DNA of 64,000 nucleotides from Carposina sasakii (taxonomy: Eukaryota > Arthropoda > Insecta > Lepidoptera > Carposinidae): positions 16,926,001 through 16,990,000 of the forward strand of contig CP053148.1 of the NCBI GenBank assembly GCA_014607495.2. The letters are read 5' to 3'. Each line of letters opens with the position of its first letter. Position 1 is the first letter of the stretch. The position numbers and the translations under genes were made by a program. Under the pieces are notes generated by a model. That model made no database searches. It worked only from the letters and a program-made list of their open reading frames with translations, and was not told where the DNA came from. Shown here in pieces: positions 12,346 through 23,181 of this stretch.

Positions 12346-12490
12346 TAATCTTTTACATATAACCCCGCTAAGTTAAACGTGGCCCTAAGATCTCCTTCAT
12401 GATCGAGGCTGTACGATCTTCTACGTGAATTCGTAATCATGCAGTTCCATCTACTCCAGTTAAGAAATATCACCCGTTTATTATAATTTT

Positions 12491-12718
12491 AAGCCGCGTG
12501 GTGCCGGCGGAGTAGAGTTTGTACCACCCCTGCTTGCCCGAGGGTATAGTACGAGGAGATTAAGGGTTTCCGGGAGGTGGGGAGCAGCGCCTCCCGTGTT
12601 GATAACATAGTCCGAACATCACACTGCGGTAACTAACCCGCCTGCCCAGCGTGGTGACTATGGTGCCCTGGGAGAGGCCTACGTCCAGCAGTGGACTGCA
12701 ATAGGCTGAAGAAGAAGT
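12491..12718 (+). repeat. SINE family 2, copy 2
   Basis: AAGCCGCGTGGTGCCGGC at the left, AGGCTGAAGAAGAAG at the right. Lacks about 35 bases between ACTATGG and GCCCTGGGAGAGGCC that copy 1 keeps. Confidence 0.75.
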
Positions 12719-13490
12719 ATGTTATTTTACTACAAATATTCGAACATATTGACACATGTTACTGGAAACGCTGCGCTATTGCGGCTTAAGTGGATTAGAT
12801 GCAGTCACGGTTGATTTCGACATTAACAAAAACAAATTGAGGGTGAATCATCCAGTAAATGTCCATTTGCATCTGCAGCCTGAGGATGCCATTACATCGA
12901 CATCATGGATCATTGAATATTATAGGTGGATATAACGTGCATCCATAGCAATGTAGAAGACACATGTATGGTGAAAAGGTAGCCTTACTTAGGCCACTTT
13001 TAACTACCGTAAAGTGCAGCGCTACTCTACACTCCATACAGTGTCCGCGTGTTTTTACTTACACGGAAAAAGTGGCGGGGCTGCAGCACTGCATTTTCAC
13101 CAGATTTGAAGGCCTTAACAGTAGCAAATCTTTTTATAAATCATTAAATATTATTATTATTATTTATGAGACACTACGGTGAATACAGAGAAATTTACAA
13201 AAAAATGCAGCATAAAATAGTTAGTTAATACATAGATACAATTTGTAACTCTAATTCTTTGTGAAATAAATAATTTAAAAAATTTGAAAATATTCTGTCA
13301 GTAGTCATTATACTGTACCGACTTGAGTTCAGAAAACTGGCGCAGTAATTTTGTTTTCTCTTTATCTGAAAAGCTATTTAGTTAATTTAATATCGATTCT
13401 GTTTCATGGTTTTCTTATATTATATTCGCTTTATGGTGCATATTTTCTTTCACGTAGCTGACAGGCGTGTCGAATAATATCAAATTATTA
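12719..13490. other. No gene seen
   Basis: AT-rich. A short block near 12918-12952 (GTGGATATAACGTGCATCC) resembles 58297-58316 and may be a repeat remnant. Confidence 0.4.
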
Positions 13491-14159
13491 GTGATGTGTC
13501 GGATGTTCGTATCCGTATCCGCGGATATCCGAGTCAGAAGAAAGATCCGTGTCCGTATTCGTTTCTTTTTAGGCGGATCTTTTACGGATCTACTTACATT
13601 GTAAATTTTCAATTTATAGATGAAATTTTTTAAATAGGTGATTACATAGCAATAAAAAACGATAAAATTCAATACAGATAATTTTTTATATCTTAAAATC
13701 ACATGTACTGGGCTCCTTTATATTGCAAACTTTACAATAGTTAGTTACCATAACTATAGTATATAACTCAAAGGTACTCAATCAACTTAATGAAATAAAT
13801 ATTATAAAAAGTTATAAGATCACCTTTTATTAAGAAAACAAAACTTAGATCTTTGTAATATCTTAAATTCGAATTAAATCATCATCTTCCTACCTTGTTC
13901 CTATTTATTTGGGGTCGGAGCTATATGTACTTTTCTTCCATTCATCCTTATTATCCTTCTTCTCATTGCTCACTCTCAGTACACGCATATCCTCTCTCAC
14001 ACAGTCCATCCGACACTTTTTTTGGTCTACCACTAAATTCGAATTAAATGATTTTTAAATTAAGTATCTGTTGCACGCACCGACACCGACTGAGTAAGAA
14101 AGTTAAGATCCGTATCCGTATCCGCTGATATACATTTTTTAACGATCCGGCACATCACT
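13491..14159. mobile_element. TIR element carrying a nested RTE insertion
   Basis: The left end AGTGATGTGTCGGAT and the right end ATCCGGCACATCACT are inverted. Each arm then carries CCGTATCCG-type blocks (GTATCCGTATCCGCGGATAT left; GATCCGTATCCGTATCCGCT right). The whole is about 670 bp, of which 154 bp plus a 16-bp target duplication come from a later RTE insertion at 13880. No transposase is visible, so it is non-autonomous. Confidence 0.65.
13864..14049 (-). mobile_element. 5'-truncated RTE-type tail with 16-bp target site duplication
   Basis: TAAATTCGAATTAAAT occurs at 13864-13879 and again at 14034-14049. Between them, read on the minus strand, 14033-13880 gives a conceptual C-terminus with GRPKK, WMDCVREDMR and a W-containing tail typical of RTE ORF2, ending in a short GATGATG tail. 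The perfect duplication, 5' truncation and 3' tail are the marks of target-primed reverse transcription. Confidence 0.8.
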
Positions 14160-14951
14160 AAAACTAATTAAGTAGTATGTTTGTATAAAGAAAACCACTA
14201 ACAATACTGGAGTTTTTATTTGTTTAGCTCCAACACTACGAGTATATCAAACTTTTATCTCATTGGAAATGTTCCTTAAGGCCTTAAAAATGTTATTCAT
14301 AGTAATATTTCTTGTTTCTTCATTTTATTCTCCTATTTTATTTATTCGTGTGGCGGGCTCTTGAATAGGTGGAACATATTACATAGGGATTGCCTTCTAT
14401 GATATCTATTATAAAATGCTATATTTGTTCTATTTGAACTTATTTTTATCGTATTTTAGTACAGTTGCATGGTGCGGACTGAAGGTCCAAATCTCGGACT
14501 ATTCCACTATGATCACCCAGGTGATATCACCTAGGCTTATCATATTGGTGAAGAGTAAACATCTACTTAATATACTTAATATGTTGAAAATATCTTAAAG
14601 CATAGTTTATTAAAATTTTCTTGTTGTAGTCTTTCTGTAGTAATTTTAATTAATTCTTATTTCGTCCGACCATAATAGTGAAGATTACCCTACTATAGTA
14701 AATAAACACAATGGTTTTAAACAAAATGCTTCAGTTCAGACAGATAAAGACACACAATAGAGTCTGCGGATGGGACCTTGAAGAGACATCATAATGTTGC
14801 AGACAGGTCGAGTTCTAGTTTAAAATTAGATCATTTGTATGGACCAAGCTTAAGAAAGGATTATGTTGATTTTTTCGATACTAATCAATAGGTTTAGCCA
14901 AAGATCACGTGACCTCTATGAGTAGCCATGATTAATATTCGAGGTTGCATA
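14160..14951. other. No gene seen
   Basis: AT-rich sequence with a 60-codon chance frame at 14416-14598. Confidence 0.4.
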
Positions 14952-15132
14952 CAGGGTGTAACAGAAGGAATATATTAAGTGAAATGCTACACATATAGGT
15001 ATATCCACAAAATTCAGGAATTTTACTAATAAACATGTGATTTCAAGTCTCAAATTTTGTGAATAGGCTCTTTATACAGGGCTATTTTCATAGCATGTCG
15101 CTTAAAGTATCCCTTTTGTTATACGATGCCCG
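14952..15132. repeat. Degenerate fold-back MITE of family A
   Basis: ATACAGGGTGTAACAGAAGG at the left and ATGTCGCTTAAAGTATCCCT at the right are worn forms of the family A arms. The middle holds AAACATGTGATTTCAAGTCT, shared with 22832, 32901 and 60031. A further worn half-copy lies at about 15430-15590. Confidence 0.55.
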
Positions 15133-15734
15133 TATTATTCTGGGTCCTCACCCTAAACGCGTACGGTTATTTATGTAGGTATCTTTTTAATAAGGTATTA
15201 GTAAATACCTCATAGTTCGTGTTATATACAATGTTGTTGTAGGTCGGCAGCAAAGTCTGTCCCAGATGAAAATACTCGTACATTGTAAATATATATGCAA
15301 GATAGACAATTATTTGCCAGGTTTTAAGTGATGCAATTGAATAAACTTGAACTTGAAAACTAATGGAAAAATTATCTATATTGCCTACCTATATTTATTG
15401 TTTGTGTCAGTCTATTCTTGATGGACAGGCTGTAACAAAAGAGGCATATTCAGCGTAAAGCATTATCATTATTATATGTAGGTATGATCGTAAGAACGTT
15501 CCTAAATTGTTTAGGGATCCTTCATACTATTTGGATAAATAAACATGTAATTTTGAGTTTCAAATTTTGTGGATAAGGTAAATTTCGTTGCTTTTCAATT
15601 TACATACCTATTTTGTTCACCATGTAGGTATAGTATGGTGTTCATTATGTGCTTCTTACAAAGTCCAGAAGGGAATACATTCTATTTGGAGATAAAAAAA
15701 ATTGAGATAAATAATTTCAATAATTAATAATTTA

Positions 15735-15990
15735 AAAAATCAAAAACCCGACTGCGTAGATAAGTGGTAAACAAAACTATGTACATAATAGAATAAACTA
15801 AAAAGTAAAAAAAAGCACTTAGATGTCCGGTGGTCTAGAGTTCTATAATAATATTATTGAATGAATAATATTGAAGAAAATAAAATATTTTCTAATAATG
15901 GAACATAGCAACTGAACAGCCAGGATCCATTGAAAAATTAGATTGGCTGTCGAATAATGGATCCCGATCGATGGATCGAATGATGGATGT
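15735..15990 (+). repeat. Half copy of the long fold-back family C
   Basis: AAAAACCCGACTGCGTAGAT, GCACTTAGATGTCCGGTGG, AAAATATTTTCTAATAATG and the AACTGAACAGCCAGGATCC block match one arm of 49672-50112, in the same order. The opposite arm is missing. Confidence 0.65.
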
Positions 15991-16930
15991 TTAAATTATT
16001 ATATTTTAATTTCAAATTATTTTATTATAAAATAAAAGGCACCATTCGAAGTTTAAAACTAAACTTAGTAAAGTACTTTCCATCTGGTCGAGTTAAAAGA
16101 AAGTCAAATAATTTAATAGCCCCGTATACTCGTATATGGATGGATAATACAACATTTTAAAGAAGTAAATAGTGCCAGCTACTTAACAAGAGCACGTGCC
16201 AACAGAATGATCGAGTTAAAACCGGTTTTTTAACAATGATACTGCATTGAACTGGTTCAAATTGTCTTGAAAACTTACATATATTTGCGATAAATAATGT
16301 TTATGTAATACTAGCAGGTGGTCGCGAGTGCGTCTTTTTTGATAATTTTACTCCTGTTTAACCATAACAAATGCTTACCTAAGTTTCTAAAGGAAAACCT
16401 TCAAAACTAACGCAAACCGACGGAAAGTTTTGTAAAGATTTTCTATGGGTCTTTTCGTACAAGTTAGATTCTTGTTTTAGACTGACCCACACAGGTTCCC
16501 ACTATTTTGTAATTTCGTAACAATTCTTAGAATGGAAAATAACTGGGACTCAAAGTTTTTTCAAGTTACATGTGCTGCTTAGCGTTATTATACACTTCAT
16601 CTCTGCGTCTGCGAATTGAAGCAAAATAAATAAATGACTCGTACTAATCAAATCAGGAGGCACGGTAGTGCCAGGCTAGCCAAAAACAAGGCGATTTATC
16701 TTATTTCAGAAAACTCACTTTATAATTTTTTTCCAGAAAACAAAATGGCGCATAAACAAAAGATCAATATCAGCCAAATCAGCCACGTGATGTCCATGGA
16801 CCAGGATAGCAGGTAAAATTAGAATAGCATATGCTCTATGATCATAATTTACAGGAAAAAGTTCAGGTTATAAAATTACGGACAAAGTGAAGCTTCTTAG
16901 ACTCTCCTATACTTGTAAGAAAACTCTCGT
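15991..16930. other. No gene or repeat identified
   Basis: AT-rich. A 60-codon frame at 16634-16816 shows no motif. Confidence 0.4.
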
Positions 16931-17166
16931 CTTCAACCTATTGCAGTGCTGGACGTAGGCCTTCTCCAGGGCACGCCACAAGGCTACTGTCACAGGGGGT
17001 TTTGCCCATAGTCACCACGCTGGGCAGGCGGGTTGGTGACCGCAGTTTGTATTTTGGACTATGTTGTCAACACGGGAGGCGCTGCTGTCCACCTTCCGGA
17101 AACACGATACCCACGGGCAGGCATGGGATTGGTACAAACTCTACTCTGCCGGCACCACGCGACTAA
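16931..17166 (-). repeat. SINE family 2, copy 3 (inverted)
   Basis: Reverse complement of copy 1: begins with the 3' end (CTTCAACCTATTGCAGTGCT) and ends with the 5' end (GCCGGCACCACGCGACTAAG). The two open frames across 17033-17293 are products of this repeat. Confidence 0.75.
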
Positions 17167-17694
17167 GGAAAGGAAACCCTACTACATACTTGTGTATTTT
17201 TCTTTTGGTGCGATTTCTAAAGGGGTCCTTTATAATTTTAAACATATCTTTGTTGGTTGGTTCTCATGTAAACATGTAGAGGACGCTGACTAGTCCACCT
17301 AAACTTTGAAATTCCCGTTTTCCCGTTCCCGTGAGAATTTCTGAAAATTCGTTCCTACAAAGAATATACTCTTCAAGTTTTAGATCTCTCCAAGATCAGC
17401 AGTGCTGTTGATCCGTTTGCAAAACGAGGCCATTAATAAAACCGAAGCAATTATATTAAGCTCTATAAACATAAAACGTGTTCGAAGCTAAACACAATAA
17501 TTTTGCAACATTAAGTTTTTGAAATGAAATCTTACGTATTATATATAAGGTAATCGGGTGAGTGTAACACTACCTTTACAGTCAGTGAGTCAAGGTCGCG
17601 TACACAAACACACGTGGGCGCGGTGTGGTGTGGCAACACCTTTTCTAACCTTGCCTAATGAAATGTTATGGTTTTTCCAAAACAAAATAAACAA
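17167..17694. other. No gene seen
   Basis: Nothing recognised apart from chance frames. Confidence 0.4.
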
Positions 17695-18225
17695 ACTTTT
17701 AAAAAAAATTAACAGACTTCAAAAAACAAACGACAAAAACTTAAACTAAAAAGCGATAAATAACGTAACTAATTTTTCTACTTTATACATATTAAATATC
17801 TAAAATTATTTAAATATTTACAACTTAATACCTAATACTTTAACAAAGTCATCTTTAACTATTTAAATATTTATAATTATCACTTATTTTTTGGAGCCGG
17901 TGCCAGCCTAGGTACGAGTAACATAGTCTGTTGTGTTGATGGACGCGCGCGGCTAGCAAAGCCACGCACTCGGCAAAATACAATACGGTGTAGTAGGCAG
18001 GGCACACGTTTATGCAATTTCCTATTCTTAGTTTTACTTTGAATTTTAGTGTCGGTCAGTTTTCTTAATTACATTTATTTGTTTGGCTGGCACCGACTCC
18101 AAAAAATAAGTGATAATTTTAGATATTCAATATGTATAAAGTAGAAAAATTTGTTACGTTATTTATCGCTTTTTAGTTAAAGTTTTTGTCGTTTGTGTTT
18201 TTTGAAGTCGGTTAAATTTTTTGTT
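17695..18225. mobile_element. Element with nested long inverted repeats
   Basis: Outer arms 17697-17812 and 18105-18225 are near-complementary (AAAAAGCGATAAATAACGTA against TACGTTATTTATCGCTTTTT minus one base). Inner arms around 17870-17912 and 18083-18125 pair as well (CTTATTTTTTGGAGCCGGTG against CACCGACTCCAAAAAATAAG). The right end carries GAAGTCGGTTAA, also seen at 2010, 19640 and 19720. No transposase gene is present. Confidence 0.65.
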
Positions 18226-18744
18226 ATAAGTCAAATAATTTCTCGATTTTTAGTCGTGTTAATGCGTTGTGAACTTAAATAGATGCTAGTTTATAAACTT
18301 AAGAGTTTCATCGTTACCATATCAGGAGTAGTAGGTACCTACCCGTATAAGTTTCACGTTAGCCTACCCTGTGTATGGGTTAATTTTAAAACATCACAAG
18401 ACTACGTAGCTACCACCATAAACAACATTTGTTCTACAAGTTTTAATAATTTGTCACATTTTACTTTCATACAAAAATAAATATCTATTTAATGACTACC
18501 TCTGAATGTTCTTAAGTCTGTACATACTCGTAATACTGGAGCACGCGCGATCGCGGGCGCCAACCTTTTCGTATACCTACGAATGGAACATAGACTTACA
18601 AATGTCCGGACAGTACAATAAAAGCTTGGAAAATATTTTTTATTAATTGAGTTATGATAAAACTCGAAGAACAAATGTTATTGTTTATGATTTTAGCTAT
18701 CTAGTCCTGCGAGGTTATTGATGTTTTAAAATTAACACTGTATA
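18226..18744. other. No gene seen
   Basis: Short chance frames only. Confidence 0.4.
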
Positions 18745-19328
18745 GTTTCCATCGACCGATTGCAGTACTATCCCCTAACTCCTAACCGTTAAGGAGTTCT
18801 GTAGCTTCATCATCAGCACAGCAGCATCAGATGTTGATTCAAGTAACACGTTAGCCCTACATACTACTAAATAGTTTCCATCGACCAATTGCAGTACTGT
18901 GGAGTTCTGTAGCTTTATCATCAGTACAGCAGCATCAGATGTTGATTCAAGTAACACGTCAGCCCTACATACTACTAAATAGTTTCATCGACCAATTGCA
19001 GTGCTGTCTCCCAACTCCTAACCGTTAAGGAATTCTGTAGCTTCATCATCAGCACAGCAGCATCAGATGTTGATTCAAGTAACACGTTAGCCCTACATAC
19101 TACTAAATAGTTTTCATCGACCAATTGCAGTACTGTCTCCAAACTCCTAACCGCTAAGGAGTTCTGTAGCTTCATCATCAGCACAGCGGCATCAGATGTT
19201 GATTCAAGTAACACGTTAGCCCTACATACTACTAAATAGTTTCCATCGATCAATTGCAGTACTGTCTCCCAACTTCTAACCGTTAAGGAGTTCTGTAGCT
19301 TCATCATCAGCACAGCAGCATCAGACGT
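18745..19328. repeat. 129-bp minisatellite, about five units
   Basis: The landmark GTAGCTTCATCATCAG recurs starting at 18801, 18909 (one change), 19037, 19166 and 19295, so spacings are 108, 128, 129 and 129. The first interval lacks 21 bases. A full unit runs through CACGTTAGCCCTACATACTA and CATCGACCAATTGCAGTACT. The unit is divisible by three, so a minus-strand frame stays open through several units. Confidence 0.85.
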
Positions 19329-19544
19329 TGACACCCTGAAGCATATACCTGAGTAAGACAAGATTACGGAACAAAAGCACCATACGAGCATACAATTTAC
19401 GGTGGTTGCCCTAGATTTCTCCTGGATCCCATCATCAGATCCTGACCTGGTGAAAATGGGACCACCTCTGAAGTGAACTCTATCCAACAAAATTTGAAAT
19501 CCGTCTACAATTGACGGAAATATCAGTGAACATACAAACAACAT
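18975..19544 (-). other. 189-codon open frame across the minisatellite, doubtful gene
   Basis: The frame begins outside the repeats (19544-19329, about 70 codons with hydrophobic stretches) and then reads about two and a half 43-residue units containing STSDAAVLMMKLQNSL and NYLVVCRAN. The unit sequence is well conserved as protein, but it is equally well conserved as DNA. A single-base loss (the 128-base spacing) breaks the frame into the older units. I do not recognise a family and see no splice or start evidence. Most likely a by-product of a minisatellite whose unit length is a multiple of three. Confidence 0.2.
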
Positions 19545-19595
19545 TCATTCTCATACAGCCAAAACTCATTTTTAATTCCCACATACATAAAAAAA

Positions 19596-19735
19596 ATATT
19601 ATACATACAGACGAATTGAGAACCTCCTCCTTTTTTTGAAGTCTGTTAAAAATATGGAGTTTGAAACTGTAAAAAAAATATATACATACAGACGAATTGA
19701 GAACCTCCTCCTTTTTTTGAAATCGGTTAAAAACC
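19596..19735 (+). repeat. Tandem pair of a dispersed repeat end
   Basis: ATACAGACGAATTGAGAACC with CTCCTCCTTTTTTTGAA follows at about 19602 and again at about 19682, 80 bases apart. The same block is at 1978. Such ends adjoin GAAGTCGGTTAAAA. Confidence 0.7.
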
Positions 19736-20404
19736 GTTACTGCGTACCTATGAGTATTAACATTGTGAAAGATTTGTTTGGAAGCCTTTATTGTGCGATG
19801 ACATTCTAATACGCTACATTTTATTGTTCTCTTTCGACGATTTATTGTAGGTGTGTGTAACTTAGGTAAGTGAACATCGTCAATTGAGTTATTTCACCAC
19901 AAGTAAGTAGGCACCTAACTAGCGCAGGGTGTGGTTCGTCTATCATCATCATCTCCTACTTATCATTTATTCGTGATTTCGTGAAATAGGATTCCAGATA
20001 TTTTCACGCTTTATTTACTAAATTTATTTATTTATTTACTAAAATATTATTGAAATTTTGCACTTGTGACTGAACACTCTTAGACGGACTGTACCTTGCG
20101 TCAACCCCGTCCCATCCCATCTTAATAGTTATCTGTAGTTTTGCTATTGTTTCATGCTGTTGTTGACCTGCACCTGCTCAGTGACCATAGTGAGGTGAAG
20201 GGGCTTAACCTTGCTAAATAGAGGCCCTGACAAAAAACCGTCTAACAATAATATCTTTACTAAGATAAAAACACTTACTCGATAATATAATCCGTTAGGA
20301 TATGGTTGATCGTTTCATTAAAACATTGTGCTGAGGAATTCAGCTTTGTTTGCCGAGATTTGGCTTATGTATAGTTATCGGGATGAAAAAATAACGTTTC
20401 CAAT
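19736..20404. other. No gene seen
   Basis: AT-rich. No open frame or repeat recognised. Confidence 0.4.
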
Positions 20405-20575
20405 AATGTAATTTCAAAAAGAGATGGTAAAATTTGTCACCCGAGTAATTGACCCGGTGGCTCAGTGGCAAGAGCGCTGGCACGGAATGCAGAGTTCGTG
20501 GGTTCGATTCCCATCCGGGTGAGGAATTTTTTCCATTTCTTTATTAATAATTTTATAATAAAATGTTTACAAAAC
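20405..20575 (+). repeat. SINE family 3 with tRNA-like head
   Basis: The head at 20451-20522 has a near-complete acceptor stem (ACCCGG / CCGGGT), a D arm (GCTC / GAGC) and a perfect T arm with GGGTTCGATTCCC. The anticodon arm does not pair. A second copy at 51190-51320 shares the head, the upstream ATGTAATTT...AAAAGAGA, and the TTTTTCCATTTTCTTTATTA-like tail, which shows this is a dispersed element rather than a tRNA gene. Confidence 0.65.
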
Positions 20576-21464
20576 ATTACAGTTTGTGACATAAGACATG
20601 TAATTCAACTTATTAAATTAATGAGGTTCATTTCATATTAGCCGTTGCTACTCGCCAATTTTTCTGAGAACGAAAAATTCATAACGTCGTACCATTGACG
20701 TTATTATAAGCGTCGTACGGCTAATGAACTAGTATGCTAGGCCTTTCCCGGTTTTCGAATGAACAATTCAACGATCTATCGACTGGAATGCTCTCAACCG
20801 ATATAAAACTATTCAGTTACTGTATGTAAGTTATTTCAATTTGAATGTAAGTAATAGGCAGACAAGGCACAGCCGAAATCTAGGGTTTGAAGAAGCTGTT
20901 TGCCTATTTAGGGTGATTATATTAAAGTAATTTAAACGTAAAGAATGCTATCTATGTATAAAGCTTTTAAACTGTAGATATTCAATCGATATTTTTACCA
21001 TCATCAGAGTGAGGGAATAGAGAGTGAGGTGCACTCTCTATTGCATCTGTACTGTTGCCACACACACTTGTTGCACTATAATATCTCCTGTTCAGTGGGC
21101 TCATCGTTAAGATTGGCCGCTATGATCTAAAAAAATCAGAGGATGATATTATGGTAATGTAGAGATACTTATGTGACTAATATAGGTATTTAATTTCTTT
21201 ACGGCTCCTGTTACTTGTGCATGTTCTTAGAAGCGCGACTTGTTGCACCACCACGGTATCCTGAAAGGGTTAGTCGGAGCCCTTGTTATGCTGTCCACAT
21301 TTCATATGACAGAACAATGTGTGAGCTCACACAGGGTTGCGCCACACTCCCATGCTCTGCCGCTCGACTCAATGGCGCACTTCTCAGTTGCGACAATACG
21401 GCGGCGCCTAAAATCCCCAACTCACTTTCACTTTTCAATCTTCCTAAATTTTGGGAGCGACTGT
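20576..21464. other. Upstream region of the secreted-protein gene
   Basis: No repeat recognised. A 105-codon frame (21215-21532) runs into the first exon of the gene below in the same frame as its ATG, but has no coding signature. A TCAGT motif of the arthropod initiator type sits at 21465-21469, about 50 bases before the proposed start codon. I see no TATA box at the usual distance. Confidence 0.35.
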
Positions 21465-21514
21465 TCAGTTTATATCCGAACACCGGCTTAAGCACCAGTT
21501 TAGAAAAAAATAAA

Positions 21515-22273
21515 ATGGTAAGTGTTATGTAACACATTTAAACTGTTTGTTTTTGTAAACATGCATCTAATTAAGAAATGGTTTCACAGAAGTCGACGGC
21601 TATTGTGTTGATCATCCACTGCATCGCTCTAGTGCTGTGCCAGGTTGAGGAGACCAGAGATTATTTGGACTCGACAAATTTAGAGAGGAAGCACCACAAG
21701 CGGAAGAAGCATGGTCAGCAGCAGGACGGACCCTGCGGAGGCTCCGGGAAGACTTTTGGGGAGAAGTTCTTCGGACTCCATGATTACACCTACGTTTCTG
21801 CGCCGGTCATGAACTACTTCTTCGGATGCGGGTCGTATCCTATAGCATCACCTGTCGTCCAACCAGTGTCTTCATATGGCTCATATCCGAGCTATCCCAT
21901 CAACGTTGGGGTTAGTCAAAGTCAGAGCAACTTCGGTGGCGGCCACGGAGGCCACGGAGGCCACGGTGGACACGGTGGACACGGTGGACTTGGTGGAGGC
22001 CATGGTGGTTTTGGTGGCCACGGGGGCAGTGGCTTCGGAGGCCATGGAGGTCAAGGAGGTTTCGGAGGCCATGGTGGCCAAGGTGGCTTTGGTGGCTACA
22101 ACCAGAGCCCATACCGCCCTCAGCAGGACCAGTACAACAACAGACCGTTTCAAAATGTCGTGAGCGCTGCAGCCTCAGGATTCGGCAATGCCCTGGCTGA
22201 CTACATCAGCAGACCGAAGAAGACATACAAGCAGATAAACAAGTTACTAAAGCCTATTTATAAGCTATTTTAG
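21515..22273 (+). CDS. Secreted glycine/histidine-rich protein, family not recognised
   Basis: Proposed join 21515-21517 and 21590-22273, 228 residues. The first exon codes only the initiator ATG, which is followed directly by GTAAGT. The 72-base intron ends TTTCACAG. This gives MKSTAIVLIIHCIALVLCQ, a typical signal peptide starting MK, and interrupting the signal peptide this early is common in insect cuticle-type genes. An unspliced start at 21578 (MVSQKST...) in the same frame is the alternative. After the signal come a basic stretch (about 34-42), Cys50 and Cys81 as the only cysteines of the mature chain, a Ser/Tyr/Pro region (82-105), a Gly-Gly-His/Phe repeat tract (117-170), then a non-repetitive tail with an alanine-rich stretch (193-204) and a lysine-rich end. 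Likely extracellular, possibly cuticular or silk-associated. That role is inference from composition only. AATAAA follows at 22400. Confidence 0.8.
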
Positions 22274-22399
22274 TGATTTCGTATGTATTAGAACTTGTAG
22301 TTTTTATGTGAGTTTGCACTAGTTTACCAAAGCGGTATATTGAAGCTTTTATTGAAAGATATATCAAGCCAAGTATAAGTCTAGTACGAAGTATTTCTG

Positions 22400-22405
22400 A
22401 ATAAA
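22400..22405 (+). terminator. Poly(A) signal AATAAA of the secreted-protein gene
   Basis: AATAAA lies 127 bases after the stop codon at 22271-22273, giving a plausible short 3'UTR. Confidence 0.55.
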
Positions 22406-22663
22406 TCATATACTGGTAGTCTGGTACGTAAACAACATACCATGACAGGTGATTTATTGGTGTTTAAGTCGACCAATTCTAATTAATTTAGGTAAGTACC
22501 TAATATAGCTATATATAAAATGCTATTCAATATTCAAATTCACACAATACATTCATATCAAAACATGATTCAATTGAAATAGTTGTAAAACAAATTAGAT
22601 AAACATTTGACGTATGAACTATTTGCAAGTTTTTGGATTTTAAAGTTTATTTTTATTTATTAT

Positions 22664-22720
22664 ATACAGGGTGTAACAAAAAGGGTATGTTAAGCGAAAA
22701 GCTATGTAAACTTTTAAAAA
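22664..22720 (+). repeat. Left-arm fragment of MITE family A
   Basis: ATACAGGGTGTAACAAAAAG and GGTATGTTAAGCGAAAAGCT match the start of the complete copy at 22832. The match stops near 22710 and gives way to the duplicated segment described at 22721. Confidence 0.6.
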
Positions 22721-22831
22721 GTTACCGAGTAAATACATTTACATGATACCATTTTCTTGTACATTCAGTAATTAAATATTAAATTCAACTTGACTAGTAA
22801 AAAAAGTTCAGACAATGCCAGTCATATTGCT
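22721..22831 (+). repeat. Segment duplicated at 32785-32900
   Basis: GTTACCGAGTAAATACATTT through CATTCAGTAATTAAATATTA and GACAATGCCAGTCATATTGC is nearly identical to the sequence in front of the family A copy at 32901. The two loci therefore share a unit of about 380 bp larger than the MITE. Confidence 0.75.
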
Positions 22832-23099
22832 TATACAGGATGTAACAAAAAGGGTATGTTAAGCGAAAAGCTATGTAAATAGCCCACTATAAAGAACCTA
22901 TCCACAAAATTTGAGATCCGAAATCACATGTTTATTTTTCCCGATAGTATGGAGAATTTTTAAATATCTCAGGAATTTTCATACAATCTTGAAAAATAAA
23001 AATGTGATTTCGTGTTTCAAAGTTTGGAAATAGGTTCTCTATAGTGGGCTATTTATACAGCTTTTCGCTTAACATACCCTTTCTGTTACATCCTGTATA
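22832..23099. repeat. Fold-back MITE family A, full copy
   Basis: Two arms of roughly 110 bases around a short centre. The left arm reads ATACAGGATGTAACAAAAAG, GGTATGTTAAGCGAAAAGCT, TAGCCCACTATAAAGAACCT, and the right arm mirrors all three blocks in reverse. Full copies also lie at 32901 and 60031. It would form a long hairpin if transcribed. Confidence 0.85.
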
Positions 23100-23181
23100 G
23101 CTACCATATTGTCACTGCTAATGGGATCTCACATATGATCCTATAGTTCTTGCTACCCCATTTCGGTAACACAGCACCGGT

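Noticed and set aside
18745..19328. CRISPR-like array
   Set aside because: The repeats are adjacent 129-bp units without unique spacers, in a eukaryotic genome: a minisatellite.
20451..20522. Possible tRNA gene
   Set aside because: Acceptor, D and T arms pair, but the anticodon arm does not, and a second copy at 51216 shares flanking sequence on both sides. It is a SINE head.
21215..21532. 105-codon frame as a gene or as the N-terminus of the secreted protein
   Set aside because: No coding signature; it runs through the likely initiator region and 5'UTR, and a normal signal peptide starts at the later ATG.
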